64,000 bases of DNA from Tolypeutes matacus (GCA_026826555.1 JAKSZT010053887.1:66515326-66579325), one strand, 5' to 3'. Shown: positions 1 through 13,695, counted from the stretch's first letter. Notes: a model not told the origin generated them from the letters alone. Numbers and translations are program-made.

Positions 1-3000
1 CTCAATAAACATTGTTCAATAAGCAAGTAATGTGAATAATTGCACAAATTATTCATTTCATTTGACTTTCATGAATCAAGCCTTCTTTAATCTTTTTTCA
101 TTTATTTATTTGTTTGCTTGTTTGTTTGCTTTGTTTTAAACCAGTATTTAAAAAGCTGTGATCACTTTTGGGCATTATTTATTTAATTTTTCAAGTCAGT
201 ACATCATGACAATCTATGTGTTATATATAATGTTGTTTGATTTAGCCTCACTTCACATTACCTATGAATATTTTGTGGAGGGTTTTGATGGTGAGAAAAG
301 TAATAAATTCTGTTTTTGAAGAATCGACAATTGTACCAGAGGCAATTGGCACCTGATATTTAGAATATAAATAATGTTTCCAATCACTGTCCTGGGTACA
401 AAAAGCCTTATTCCTTAAAAAGTTTCTTTTCCTAGAAAAAATATATATTTTTTTATTTTATTTTCCATTGATAAAATCTTCTACATTGAGGGAATTTTTT
501 AGTTCTTGAAATCAGAGATTTAATAAACAAATCCAGTCTTAATCTATTCTTTATTTGCTATGATATTTTTCTGTGCAATTTTATTTTAAACTTCCCTGGT
601 CTCTATCAGCTTAGACTGAAGAGTTCTAATATAATAGCCTTTTTCATATAACTTTTCTGCCACCTTGATTATTTAATCTGTCTTTTCACTTACTAAATTT
701 AAAATGAGAAACATTCCTGAATTATTAGCATGTGCAAAGTCTATTGTACATTTTGTTTTAAGAAGTTTCTAACATATGACCATCAATTAGGATATGTTAG
801 TTACAGAATTATAAGGGACTGATATCTTCAAAATAAGCAATTGTTACCTTGTACTCTTGTCTAGTAGCATTATTTATGATTACCTCATCCTACAAAAGGA
901 ATTTATATTATTGTCTTCCTAAATAACTCACCTCAATAAAGTAATCTGAGAACCATGACTACTTAGAGGAGTGTCAGAGATTTTTTTTTTTTTTTTCATT
1001 TCATCTTGAGAGAGGATACTCAATTCATTACCAAGAAAAGCATAATATCATCTAAATATCTCAAGAACTTTCAGATAGTTTTTGCAAATTTTAACTGGCT
1101 TGCTTGAAAGTATGTACTTTGGATAATACTTGTTATATGTTGCTTTATCTTTTTGCAAGTGGTCTATCAAGGAAAATATAATGCCCAATCCATTGGGATT
1201 GTTATTACAAAACAAAATATTTTAGTGGAAACTTATTGAACATGTTTAAAAGTATTAAAATTCTAAATTAATTCCACATAAGTCCTTTGCTTAAGTTCTT
1301 ATTTATACACTAAAAAAATCCAGTAAATTATTCTGCTAAATTATTGAAATTTTAGAAAATATACTTTCTCTACACTGGTAGCTATGTCTTCTATGATTCT
1401 ATACTTTCATTATGTTCAAATGAATTGATCTTCATTTGAGTTCTTTTGTTTAATTTAATGTCGGATATTTTGATATAAATGTCTCCATTAACACAAAACA
1501 ACTAAATAGTAAAAAAAAATAAAGCAATACACAGGTGTGCAGAAAGCACATGAATATGCATTTATCCTTCTGGGAAAACCTTGGAAATATTTCAAAGGAG
1601 TCTGTTAATTGAAGTGAAAACTCATATGTATTATTAGTTTTTACATATGGTAATATAACTATGAAAATTTTTATAAATTGAAGAATTAGATACAGATAAT
1701 ATTAGATTATGTACCATCCCTCATGGTTTGCTTTAAAATGACACTGCCAAGGACTGATCCAGAAGACTGGGATTATTCTTTGAAATTACTTCAGTGTCTC
1801 ACACATACAGGCATGTGCTCAAAGGTAGGACAGCAATATGATAAGTAGCTCTTTTATATGAAATAAACCATTATTTAAAATATTTGTAATATATGTAAAA
1901 GTGACTTGAATATTACAAAGCATAGTGCAAATATAAGGTAATGCTGAACACTGAATATATTTGCAAACACAAATATGATGGTACTGAATGATACTAATTT
2001 CAGAAACACTCAACAATGATGATATCATAATTTTATAGGCATTATTGAGATGAGGCAAAGAATTTTACTCATAATAAATGCACTTTTGCTAATATTTTGT
2101 AACCTACATTTTAATATGTTTAAACATTCATGGAAATATATGGAATTCTCTAAACAGCAAGAAGCTCAGAATTATTTGTCTCTGACATTTACTCTTCAGA
2201 CTTGTTTAAGCTCTAAAATATCTTTTCCTAAGAATCATGTTGCCACAGTGATCTTTCATATAATTTTGGACACAAAAGATTTAAGATACATTTATTTCAG
2301 TGGAATTGTAGAATTACTTAAAATATGGTTGGAATCTGGAAATTTTTTAATGTAGCTCAGCATTCTTTATCATGTATAACAGGGTAAGGTGATGCAATTG
2401 ATTCTCAAATGAAGATGTAAATATAAAAGCTGGTTTTTGGATTAGATAACATTTATTTTGATTTTAGAATCCTGGGTCAAAAGTGATACCATTATACAAT
2501 AATGCAATTTACAAAGGGTGGTATGGCCTTATGCAGAAAAAAATTTAATAAAAGTTGCCTTAGGCTTATCTTTGCTTTGGATAAAATTGAAGACCTTTAA
2601 TGTTTTTATAGGCTTGTGCCTGAAAATTTGCATGAATGTCTCAAAGCACAAACACTGTAACCTAAATGAAGACATTTTAAAGTTGAAATATGATATCTGG
2701 GCCAATTTTCTGTCATACCTCTTCTCCAAACTTTCTGTACAGCTATGAGTTTGAAAAAAAAATTATTCTGTGCCATATGAATGAATCTCTAAACATCCAT
2801 AATTGCAAGGTCTCCTCTCCTGCCACACAATGTCTTTGGGTACAGTGGCAGCATCAGAAGGAGTGGAACTTCACCACCGTTAGAAAAGATAAGGAGAATG
2901 TAAAATATTTGTAGGTATTTTTTAAAATATATATTGCATTTGGTGAATTAGGACAATAAGTGAGCATTTTGTGAAAAATGATTTACAAGTAAATAAATGG

Positions 3001-4544
3001 CACATTCCCATGATAATATCGTATTTAATTGTTTGATTTTAAAATAATTTATTTTATTAAGTAAAAATTGATATTTTCTATTTTAATTATCTTATTATCT
3101 TTATTAGAACCAAATTATTTCTAGTAAGTGTATGTATTTGTAGATTGTGAATATAAACATTAACATTGAAATAACTGGTTATTGCCAGGTCCATTAAATC
3201 CAGGCTTCAGATCTAAACTAGATTTTATGTTTTTCGGTTTTTCCTTTATTCCAAAACTTAATTTCCAGGACCTTAAATGTTTAATATATGTTCTCTTCTT
3301 TCTAGAAGGCAGGTCATTCTTAAGAACACTCTTAAAATAATATATGGTATAATGCTTTATTACTTGCAACACCCCCTAGTTTTCCATGATGATTTTCTTT
3401 TGAACTGCTTTTGCTTATGTTGAGAACTTTCCATTTTTCATTACAAAAATCTCTCAAGAGATGCAAAATAACAAAGAGCTTTTCTGGCAAGTCTGAATAA
3501 ATTATGAAGAAGGAAGATGACTAAGATAGAAGTATTAAAGTGTAAAATATAATTTTCCCCAAATTCCAAGCATGCAAGACAATTGTACTGAAGAATATCT
3601 TTGTATATGTCTATTAAAATGACAGAAAAAGGAAAAGTGTAACTGTAATGATAAGAAACACGGCTAACACTCTGTTCTCAGTGGAGATAGAAATATTTTT
3701 TTCTACAGAGTTTTAAATAAATTTTACCTTTGGAAGCTTTTTAAAAGCCTTGAATTTCAAGTAAATAAGAAAAGGCCAGTTCGGTTTGAATGTATATTTG
3801 CCCAAATGTTCATTGCTTTAAATATTATAAGCAATATCTCATACTTGCCTGCTACATCTCTCAAAAAATGTAACTCCAAAATATATATATTCAGAAAGTT
3901 TCTTTGAACTTCGTAAGTGAGTGATTTCTTATATAACTGCAATAAAACCTCTGGGAAAGAACCTATTATGAGTACTGTGTCAGCAATTTTAACTTATTGC
4001 ACCCAACTTGTTCCTTTTTCCACATAACTATTTAATGAATTTAAATTTAAGATTGCATAATTCTATAGTAATAGGAGCCTTGAGCCTTTTTCTAGACATT
4101 TTAAAGATTAAAATTACTGACAGCTTTAGAAAGAAAACTTAATGTGAAAAAACTCTTAACAGAGGTTGAGTGGCACCAGATCATATCTGTCCAGAATGAA
4201 TTTATGACCTCTAAATTACACTTCAAAATTGACCAAGCTATAAGTATTTTTATAAGTTATTGACTATGTAGAACCAAAATTATTAGTTAACAACAGCCAA
4301 AGAGAAGAAACTGAATCACTGGGATGACTCAGCATAGTATTTTTGTTACCATCACTGTTGTCCTTGTTAATAAGTATCCATCAGTGTAGGACCCATGGGC
4401 AACTATGGTTGAACCGAAGGATATATCAGTTAGCTGCCCTAAAATGGGTACAGTTTTTTACATGAGAGTAGAAGAGACTTAAATTTCTTGGATGGCAATG
4501 CAGTGAAAGGAGGAAGAAGTGGACCTAAGGATACAGAAGGGTTT
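1..4544. other. Unassigned AT-rich intergenic sequence
   Basis: No gene or well-preserved repeat is recognisable here. The longest open frames (about 60-100 codons, for example 2050-2355 on the plus strand) have no family resemblance, and their AT-rich composition is that expected of chance frames. There is a T/G-rich low-complexity run at about 95-137 and a T homopolymer near 980-997. The first 30 bases resemble the tail of an L2 element (CTCAATAAA-type end), too short to assert. Confidence 0.6.
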
Positions 4545-4690
4545 GATTTTGTCATTTACTATTCATATAGCCTTCAAGAAGGCATTTGACCTTTCTGAAA
4601 CTCCACTGGCTTGCTAAAGTGGGAAAATAACTACCTGCATCCTTCACAAGATATTTCTGATGTTTAAAGAAGCTCATGCATGCACACACA
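4545..4690 (+). repeat. MIR SINE fragment
   Basis: The stretch keeps the order of the MIR core and 3' part: a GTCATTTACTA-like segment, then GGCATTTGACCTTTCTGAA, then a TAAAGTGGGAAAATAACTACCTGCA-like segment and an attenuated GATTAAA end. MIRs are ancient tRNA-derived SINEs shared by all mammals. The match is by eye and diverged, with no target duplication visible. Confidence 0.7.
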
Positions 4691-4869
4691 CAAGTGCATT
4701 GTTATGAGGGCTTCATTGTGTACAAATTGCGATTGCTGTTAACACAAACTATTCCAAATGGGAAACATCAGGTATTTTTCCACATATATTTTATCACACT
4801 TGGCATAGCACTAGGAAATCTTTCCTAAGACTGTGTATAGAACATTCCAATCTCCCATGTTTCCTCAGT

Positions 4870-5530
4870 TGAAGTATGCCACTACAGAGTAGACTCTTCC
4901 AGTCTGATATTCCTCCAATCCATCCCCTCGTTGCAGCCAAGATAGTCTTTCCAAATCTTGTGGTGTCACTCTCTCTGCTTAAAATCTGTTATTTCTTGGC
5001 ATACCTATAATGTCTTTTTAAACTGGTTCCTATCATACTTTTGAACTTCATGGTATAGCACTCTCCTCCATGCTTAATAAACTCTAGCATAGTAGTGCTT
5101 TGTTTTGGTTCTTCAAACATGCCATATGCTCTTCCACTGCTGACCATGTGCTTTTCACTCTGCCCAAAAGACATCTCTACACTCCAGCTCTACTCCCATT
5201 TGAATATTCAACTACTTTTCATCCTTACTATTTTGCTCAGTTATTATTTCCTAGAAAGCATTCTCTGACCCTCTTGTCTAGCTGAGGGTCTTTTTTTTTT
5301 TTTTTAATATGCACTCATAGAATTCATTGATATTTCCTCCAGAAAATTTATCTTATTTAGTCTTTATGTATCCATTATAATGATTATTCCATTAATATCT
5401 GTCTCCTTTACCAGATTGCAATCTACTTGAGAATAAGGGTACTATTTTCTGTTTATTGTTAATCTGCAAAATACCTGAGATTTATATGTGCTTGATTATA
5501 TATTTTAAGGAAACACTTCTAAATATCTGT
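4870..5530 (+). repeat. L2 LINE 3' region, fossil
   Basis: The order of blocks is that of the L2 3' region on this strand: a 'tctccact..gaccatgtgctttt' section, a 'cctagaaagcattctctgacc' section (equivalent to the L2 'gaagccttccctgacc' block), then 'cagattgcaatctacttgagaataagggtactattttctg' and a truncated end. Frames of 61 codons on both strands inside it are not genes. Boundaries are approximate. A T-run at about 5290-5305 interrupts it. Confidence 0.6.
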
Positions 5531-7032
5531 GATAATATTTTGTTGACTGATATTAATTTGACAATTTGCTTGTTCTTAGCTGGTGAATATTTAAAATGGA
5601 ACTACCCCTGGATCAGGCCAGCGGGTAGGTGATAGGAGAAACACAAGTTTGCATGTTGTCCAGTATATTCTCAGAATTCTGTGGCATGCAGTAAATGGTC
5701 ATGCAGGCCACCACAAAATCCTAAAAGGAGAGGGCAATTTGAAGATTTAAGATGTTAGAAATCTGCAATTAGTTTGTCGGTATTTGAAGGGTTTAGGGAA
5801 AAATAGCAGAGACTAAATTGTGACTTTAGGTAAGACTCAGATGGAGATCCAGTAAATGGAACCAGAACTCAGTGAAGATATGGCATTAAGGAAAGAAAGG
5901 AAATTAACATTTCCATAAATAAACCCCCAACAAAGTGGAAGAATGTCGACTCACCTGAGCTATTGAAATAGGGCATAATGAGGATCAACCTAATGAAAGA
6001 CAAGAAGAATCCTGAAGGCTAAAAAGGGGTGAGTCTAAAAGAGAAGAACATGATAAATCCATAGAGTAGCAAGGATGAATTAAAAGACAATAAGCCACGA
6101 ATGCTTTTATATCAATGAGAATTTTCTAATGTGAAAATATTTCAATCAATATACCATGTACCTGAATGTTCCATGCCTGTAGTAGCTGGCTATATAAGAT
6201 GGGAGTAGGTGTGAGAAGAGTGTATGAGGAAGAGACAAGAAAGGGCTAAAGACAAATTAGTGTTTGTTGGAAAAATTTAAAACATGATGCAGGAAAAAGA
6301 GGAAGAAGAAGAAAAAAATAACTTATTTCCTTCTTATGGAACTGGAAAATATTCTATATACATTCTAGATTTTTTGAAAGCTAAGAATGAATAATTATAG
6401 TAAAGTCCAGCAAACTACTAGGTTTGACTTTTGTAAACACAGACTAGAGCCCAAGAAGGTGATTTAAATGACTCTGAGTAGAATTAACTGTTTTATTATG
6501 AAAGAGACCAAAATAGAAGACAATATTTTAAAGGACAGAGCTGCTGGTGCCATGGGTAAAAAAAAACAAAAAAACTCTTTCACCCATTCCACTGTGCTAA
6601 TGGTTTTTTTGGGGGGGAATTATTTTCCCATGATATATATTAGAATAATTCATGCCTGTAGTAACGGAAAGATGCATGTGCGAGGTCGTAATATGGTCCC
6701 CATCTTAATGGTCATAACGATGTTCCCTGCATGACACAATTTTTAAAAATAGGGTGTGCAAAAAATTCTGAGTAACCCTCGCCATAAACAATAGACATGG
6801 AAGTTGTAAAAATAAGAAAATAATGATAAAGAGAGAAGAAAAATGATAATGAAATCACTTGTAAATTCTGAGTTTTAAGTTTTGAATTTTTAACAAATAA
6901 TATATCCTTTTTGTAATTCTTTGTTATTTGAACTATTAATAAAAAATTGTTCTCTTCTAAAATTTTTTTCCATTTAATGCATTTTAACTACTTATTTTAT
7001 AACTTCTTTTCATGCTTGTTTACTTCATACGT
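5531..7032. other. Unassigned sequence including a CpG-containing patch
   Basis: No recognised gene or repeat. A stretch at about 6600-6790 has several CpGs within 130 bases (around 6663-6725 and 6780), against an otherwise CpG-poor background, and a run of T then G at 6603-6618. An 88-codon plus-strand frame (6468-6734) crosses it but resembles nothing I know. It may be the remnant of a younger insertion. Confidence 0.5.
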
Positions 7033-7532
7033 TGTGGTAGAAAAAACAATGGCCCCCAAATATGTCAATATTCTTTTCTTTGGAACCTGTGACTATGTTA
7101 CCTTACATGACAAAAAAGACTTTACAGATGTGGTTAAATTAATGATCTTGAGATGGGGAGAATATCCTGGATTACCCAGGTGGGCCCAATGTTATCACAG
7201 TGGTCCTTAGAAACAGAGATTTTTCTTGGCTGCAGAGAACCAGAGAGGTGGAGCCATAAATATTCAGCTCACTCTTGTTGGCTTTGAAGATAGAGGAAGG
7301 GTACCATAAGTCATGGAATGTGATCAACTTCTAGAAGCTGAAAAAGGCAAAGAAACAATTCTCTTCTATAGCCTCCAGAAGGATCACAGTCCTGCTAACA
7401 CCTTGATTTAGCTCATTAAGACCTGTGTCAGATTTCTAACCTACAGAATTGTAAAATAATAAATTTGTGTTATCTCATGGAACCAAATTTGTGGTAATTT
7501 GTTGTGGCAACCACAGAGTAATAGTATATACA
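7033..7532 (+). mobile_element. Solo LTR, MLT1-type (ERVL-MaLR)
   Basis: The sequence follows the MLT1 consensus order: TGTGGTAG start, 'ggaacctgtgactatgttacctta', 'ctttacagatgtggttaaatta', 'gatcttgagatggggagaatatcctggatta', 'ggtgggcccaatg', 'ggtccttagaaacag', 'agaagctgaaaaaggcaa', 'cctccagaaggatcacagtcctgctaacaccttgattt', then AATAAA at 7458-7463 and 'gtggtaatttgttgtggcaaccacagagtaatagtata' at the end. No internal retroviral region or second LTR is present, so it is a solo LTR left by recombination. I could not find a clear 5 bp target duplication. It is non-coding, and its promoter is probably dead. Confidence 0.85.
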
Positions 7533-8261
7533 AACACATATACAGAAACAACAGCTGAGAGGAATAAATGATCAAATGAACACTGAAAGAGGAAATGAAG
7601 GTTAATAGAACCAACTGAGCATGAATTTAGAATTCTAATAACAAATAGGTTCTATTTATATTTCCCTTCATCATTGAGATAGAATTAAATTTATTTTTCA
7701 TTGTGTTTAAATTTTATCTCCAAAATAGAATTCCAAGAATGTGTAAGTCATTTTTTCTAAATGGATTTAGCTTCCCAGAGATTCAGTGAATAAAATATAT
7801 GCTATAGGTAATAAAAGCACACCATCCATTAGAGTTGTCAATATAAAGAGCTCCATCAAAACTATCCTTTATGTTATCCCAATTAAAAAAAAAGAATTAA
7901 AATTGATGATTCTAAAAACTTTTTGTAGATTAAAATAAGCAAAATCTCAGAAAATATACTTACTCCTAGACTTGTACAAGTAAAATGATTAAATATGTTT
8001 CAATAGCTTGCCAGAGTGTGGCCAATTATCAGCAGGTATGAACTCAGGTCACATTTCATTTATCTTCAAAGTCCTCTATTACATAAGAAAGTATGAAATG
8101 TGTGATTATTATCAGCCATCTAATGTTGATCCCTTCCATTTGCACCATATTATATCAAACTACATCAAGTCATGATGTTAGGTCATTATTCACTGAAATA
8201 ATAATAATATGAATCACCAGAATCTTTATCATAAGAGCTTTCTTTTATAACGTAATTGCTA
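7533..8261. other. Unassigned AT-rich sequence
   Basis: Nothing recognisable. No open frame of note and no low-complexity tract longer than an A-run near 7885. Confidence 0.5.
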
Positions 8262-8326
8262 GATTCCTGGTGCAGTGTTAAGTGCATTATCTCAAGTAAC
8301 TCATAATAATCACAACAGTCCAAGTA
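8262..8326 (-). repeat. MIR fragment, antisense
   Basis: Short match to the antisense MIR core ('ggtgcagtgttaagtgcattatctca' followed by 'taataatcacaacagtcc'). Low information content, so this is a tentative fragment call. Confidence 0.5.
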
Positions 8327-8430
8327 AGCTGCAAGAAAGCAGGCATCTTCTTCCCTGTTATATCTTCAAGGGATTTGAGTAATACCTGTCACTACATAGA
8401 TGCTCAATAAATATGTTTAATGAACATAAA
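8327..8430 (+). repeat. L2 LINE 3' terminus
   Basis: Matches the terminal block of L2: 'agctgcaagaaagcaggcatcttcttccctg', then 'aatacctgtcactacatagatgctcaataaatatgtttaatgaa'. The ending is the typical L2 terminus. Only about 100 bases remain; no coding portion survives. Confidence 0.7.
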
Positions 8431-10619
8431 ATCTAAGAGGTAAGGCTTTTTGTTTGTTTAGTAATTTTACTTCTACTACAAAAAAGAAAACTGAGTCTTA
8501 AATAGTTAAAGGCCATTTTTCCAATTGCAAGAGAAGATGTTTTTAATCCCAATTAGTTTGCTCCAGTGTCCAGTATGTTACATGCTATACTCTGCTGAAT
8601 TTGATACCACTAATGCAAGTCAAGTGGTGATTGCTGCTGAGCTGGAGCCACACTTTGTGGCTTATGTTTCCTATTAAATTTCTAGTAAATGTATAGGTCT
8701 CTACTCTTTAATGCTTTAAGAAGATTGATTTATATTTGTTTACAGAATAGAATCAATGCCAAGTAAAATTTTCTTAAAGTTATATATCCATCTGAATTAT
8801 TTAGCTCCTCATCCCAAATTTACTCAGAAGTCCCAAGTTCCTAACTTTACTCTGGAGATATGGATAAATATTTTACTCATAATTGGGTCTATAAAATTTG
8901 ATGGATGTACACTTTTAATTTATGTGTGATAAAAAAATCAAAGGACTATGAAGAAAATAATTTTTCATGTTTCAGTGTTACCTCATTGTTGTTTCATTTT
9001 TCCTCCTTGTGTTTGGTTGTGTTGTTATGAAGACACATTTAAAATATGTTAATATCTAAAGTACCATCTATATCCACCCATAGTGCTATGCTAAATTGCA
9101 GCTATAGATCTTAAGAGTTATAGTGATTTAGCGTCAGTTTCTTTTTTCATTGTTTTCTCTAGTAAGGAAGTCTGCATACATTTTATTGTCATTATTATTT
9201 TGGTTCATATGGCAAAGCTGAATCACAAAACTCTGAGTAATAACTTTTATTTCTGTTAGTGTATTTTACTCCATTACTATGTCAATAGAGACTTGACAAA
9301 CTGATTTATTTTTATTATTTGAGGACTTTTCAAACTCCAGGAGAGGTTTACAAGTAGCTTCTTAAAAATGTAAATGAATCAGTCAGTGTTTTGTTTTTTT
9401 TTCCTAATAGCTAACTATTTCCATAGGAAGTTTAATGCAACCAGTGCTCAAGCACTGTTCAGGGTAAATAGATTGAAGAAACCCATCTAAGAATGTAAAG
9501 TGATGGTCAGATCTTTTGACTCTTTGAATTACAGTTTTGTGCCCATTAGGTCAAGACTGCAGGCTCAGTTTCTATGAAACCACCCAACTATGTATTGAAG
9601 TGAAACTCAAGTTCTGTGAGTTTTCTAGTTCACACTAGGAAGTGATATGGACTCACAGGATACCTAGATGGCAGTGTATGAATGATGTAGAAAAATATAG
9701 TAATGTGACTAGAAAATGTGAGTAGGTAGTCATCAACTCTGGGAGAAGATATTGGAAGCTCTTGGAAGTTTTCAGATACCTGCTTGCATTAATAATTACT
9801 GCTTCTTTTACCTTTTCAGATTTGTGTTCTGTAAAGACAAGGACAACAGAGTAAAAGGGGATTTTTAAAAATTATAATGGCAGTGTATATTAGATTTCAT
9901 AGCATTAATTAAGTTACCCAAACTAATATTGAATTGTTACTCAGAGCATAGTGATAATTATATTAACGCCATAAAAATATCTTATTATACATTATTGAAC
10001 ACTTTTAAATTATAAATGCTAATGAAGAATTTGTCATTCACTCCAAGATTGGGTAGGTACATAAAAAGACATTAATAGTGATCCCATGAAAATGTCTCAA
10101 ATATCAAAATTTTCTTGATTTACCAAATTATTTAAAACTAAAGTCCATGCAAGTGAAATAGAAACTATATGTATAAACAACAGGATTTTTAAACAGAGAT
10201 CACATTCTTTTACTATTTTAATAGAAAATAAAATTAATTTTACTGAGACTCTTATCTGAATATAGCTCTCCATATGGCCCAATATGCAATTAAAATAGAA
10301 AATTAAAGTCCTATTTTAAGAACCATGCACTTTGATTGGAAGGAAAAAAAGATGTGTTGGTGTGTTCCCAAGAACACTCTAACTTGGGGTAAAATTAAAA
10401 CTCCAATGAAACCAAAACATAATATTTTCAAGTCTCTGAGGGAAATCCAGGTTTGAAAATATTCAACTAAGATAGACATAAAAATAGATTTTATAAATCT
10501 GTGTCCCATACCATTTGCTTTGTCTTCTCTTTCTTTATATCACTGTAGTTCTATCCCTTTTGCTGTCAGTTACTTATACAAGTGTTTTTGAATATATATC
10601 CTCATCTCCTACCTTGTAC
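8431..10619. other. Unassigned AT-rich sequence
   Basis: No gene or clear repeat. Frames of 61-68 codons near 10097-10509 on the minus strand have no similarity I can recognise. Confidence 0.5.
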
Positions 10620-10800
10620 CATGCACCATGGTTTTATGATATTGAATGAAGCAGAAACAAAAAACAAAAGACTTTGCCTTCAAGAAGTTTCATGTGTGAT
10701 GGAAGAGACATAATTAAACATAATTAAATAAATCATTACAAATTAAGTGCAATCAGGAGTGAGAGTGGTGATAAAAGAGAGGGGTGCTTTTTAGATCTGA
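10620..10800 (+). repeat. Ancient interspersed repeat of the 'ACTTTGCCTTCAAGAAG' type
   Basis: The order 'catgcaccatg', 'ttgaatgaagcagaaacaaa', 'gactttgccttcaagaagtttcatgtgtgatggaagagacataattaaacataa', 'aattaagtgcaatcaggagtgagagtggtgataa' matches a common mammalian fossil repeat (typically 'ccctgccctcaaggagcttacagtctagtgggggagacagacat'). The same family recurs at 14783-15075 and 51325-51500. I do not assign a family name. Confidence 0.45.
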
Positions 10801-12227
10801 AAGTCCTTAGAAAAAAATTATTTATCACTGGTAAGTCCTGAGATCATACAAACACATCTCACCAAGCTTCAAGACTTTCTCTGAATGGCTGAAATTTAAA
10901 TACAACACTATTTAGGATCAAAAATATTAAAAATGATAAGTAAAAATGCAAAGCCTAAATGATCATACAATTTATCCATGTACAAAATGATCTCAAGGAG
11001 TGGTGTCTGAAGGATAAATCAGTTGTATTAGTTATTAGTGTTATTCTATAGAAGGAAGATGTTACTTTTTAATTGGTTTAATAAATCACAATAAATCCAT
11101 GAAAATGAAAACTGGGGTGCAATAATATGCAATGGCATAGAAAGATATTTATAAGACACTGTTTAATGAAAGAGAATGACACCTTATAGTATTTAGGTAT
11201 AAGAACATCCTACTTAGTATGATTTAAATGAAAAAAAAAAAAGACTGGAAACTAATTAATGGTTTAGAAATAGAATGATTAGTTTGGATGTCTCACAAGA
11301 TTGTTTGGCAGTATGCAGTAGGAAATTCTAAAAACGGTGCTTTATATGAGATTTTTCTCTATTTCATATACCTGGCTTAGACAATACAGGGCTACTAAGG
11401 AAGTTCTATAGAATAAGGGCCTAAAGAATTTCTACCTTTAATTTTCACCATACAAAATACATGTTTTTTTATCTTCAATATGTTCTCCTTTACCAGATGA
11501 CTGCTGAAGATCCACCCATTACGTCCACATCTCCGATAGTAATGTAAATGGAAGGACAAATTGAGCATATTTAATGAATTTCCTGAAGTCCTTTATGTAA
11601 AAAAAAAAAAAATGTATGTGAAGTATATAGGAAAAACTAGATACCTCCATTTTTCTTGGGAAAGAACGGTTATACAGATGAGTAGCAAATATGATCTTAG
11701 ATTATGCTGTGAAAATATCAATAATCAATTAATTTGGATGACACCAAAATGATTTATCAATGACTCATATTACAAGGAAAAATAAAAATGAGGTTAAGAC
11801 TGACTTGATTATTTGGGGTTAAATAGTGGCAAACAAATGGTAGTCTTGCAAAAAGACATTTCAGTAACACAATAATTCATTTGATGGCAGAGTGATATAT
11901 CACTTGATTTTTTTTTTTTTTCACCTACCTTACCAGTTGGCACTTATATAGTTGCATTTGGAGAACACATTTAAGTACTTTATATTTCTTGGTTGAACAG
12001 ATGCACAAATATTAGTTTCCACTAAAAGAAAAAGTGATATTCCATTTAGAAATGACATGGACTGAAAATGAGGTATGACATCCCAGAAAGGAACTGCCTA
12101 TTTCATCAATCCAAACTGGGAAAAGATAAAGAACACAAGATAGTGACCCTGATAGTTTTCTCCAAGTAGTATATTTTGCATGTTACTATAACTAGAAGAA
12201 AGGTCAGTTTTGCTTTGTAAGTGTTTT
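10801..12227. other. Unassigned AT-rich sequence
   Basis: Nothing recognisable beyond A-runs (11229-11242, 11600-11612) and a T-run (11909-11922). A 63-codon frame at 11561-11752 is probably chance. Confidence 0.5.
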
Positions 12228-12881
12228 GCTAAGGAGGAGGCAGAAACTCTAAATTTTATGCAAATGTAGGTTTATTCAATTAAATGAGTTTCAGGTTATA
12301 TCAAATGATTATAACAAATGAGCAATCACAAGAAAAGAAGAGTAATTAATTAAAGATATAGGAAAGAATGAAATTACATACAACCACTCACCAAATCGGG
12401 GGAAAACAGAACATCTGATCTTTCACAAGGCTGGGAAGTTGCTTTGCAGCCGATCAGAGTCCTGATTGGGAAAATGGTCCAGGCAGAGCGTCCCCTCTGG
12501 GTGAGACTGACTGGCAGCTTAGGGGCTATCCCTTTTAAGGGGTTCTCCTGTGAGTCTTGCAACTCATGATGAATGATCTCATCAAAAGTAACTGAATCCA
12601 TCCGGCGACGGTGACCATCCCTCCACAGGAGAGACTCGGTGTCTCTAAGGTCTTTTGTCCTATTATGTTCATGGTACACTAAACAAGGACATGAGGGTTT
12701 CGATATACATCAGCTTTAACTTAATGTTAGACAAACAGGATGTGCAAATACCACGTCTAGTAACTTGTTCCTTTTAAACATTTGTTTTTTGGGTAATGGA
12801 TGATGCCTGCATAGCAGCATTATAACATTTCAAAGGACAAAGGACAAGTTAATCATTATCAATTCTAGGCTGAAACAGCAG
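12228..12881 (-). mobile_element. Candidate unclassified LTR, minus strand, CpG-retaining
   Basis: This block stands out from its surroundings: between 12395 and 12715 it is GC-richer and keeps many CpGs (for example near 12398, 12450, 12488, 12603-12610, 12634, 12698), while flanking sequence has almost none. Read on the minus strand, the end toward 12228 has AATAAA (plus-strand TTTATT at about 12272) and the block can be bounded TG...CA, as LTRs are. A 101-codon minus frame (12374-12679) lies in it; I recognise no domain. No matching target duplication was found, so the LTR reading is an inference. It could instead be an ERV internal fragment or another young insertion. Confidence 0.35.
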
Positions 12882-13695
12882 CGACTATTGATTAGAAAAC
12901 TTATGAATTCATAATTCTTAACAATAATTTTCTTATAGTACATCAGAAGGGTAACACAAATTTCTTTCAAGAAAACTTATTCCACATCCACATGTTTTGC
13001 TGTTTGAAATTCCCTGTATTTGATCTTCTTTGGTTTAAAGCTTTGTCTCCAGAAAGTCATGTTGAAAAATATACAAGTTATCTGGGGAATTCTTTATATA
13101 CAGTTTCTCATATATCTACCCCCTACCCTCCATCCTTCCTGCCACTACTGATGCCCAATCTTTATTCATAATCACTGGGTGTTCTGCAATCTCCTCAACC
13201 AACCTGATTAAACACCTATGCTACCATCAGAGTAAACTGTTAGAAATGGTTATAAATATGTTGATCCTATGCTTAAGACTTCAAATATACCACAATTGGT
13301 TACTTGGTAATATACAAATCTGTTTTCAATATTTTTATGCCTACGTTTGAGACATATCAAATAGCTCCTTTTTTCCAGTAATCCAGTGGTTACATACTAA
13401 GAGGATAAGGGAAAAATTAAGGTTTTTTTCCTGGGTCTTTTCCAGAAAATTGTCTCAGAACAATTTTTATAGGGAAGAATAAAGGGGTATAATTAGTGAA
13501 CAACTACATACATAATTTTTATAGAGTGTAATATTAACATGAATTAATTTTTAAAAGGTAAACTTCTTCCTCATTCTTAAAGTGGACACTCATGGATTCA
13601 CCAAAGATCCTAGGGTATGACTCGCTTTCCTCTGCCATTAGAAGTGCTTCAATAGAAATAGTTAAGAAGAATTTTTAAAGTAGTATCTTTCTTTG
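12882..13695. other. Unassigned sequence
   Basis: No gene or confident repeat seen. Composition is ordinary AT-rich. Confidence 0.5.

Noticed and set aside
12374..12679. 101-codon minus frame
   Set aside because: No recognisable domain; it sits in the CpG-rich block, where chance frames are longer. Kept as a finding about composition, not as a gene.
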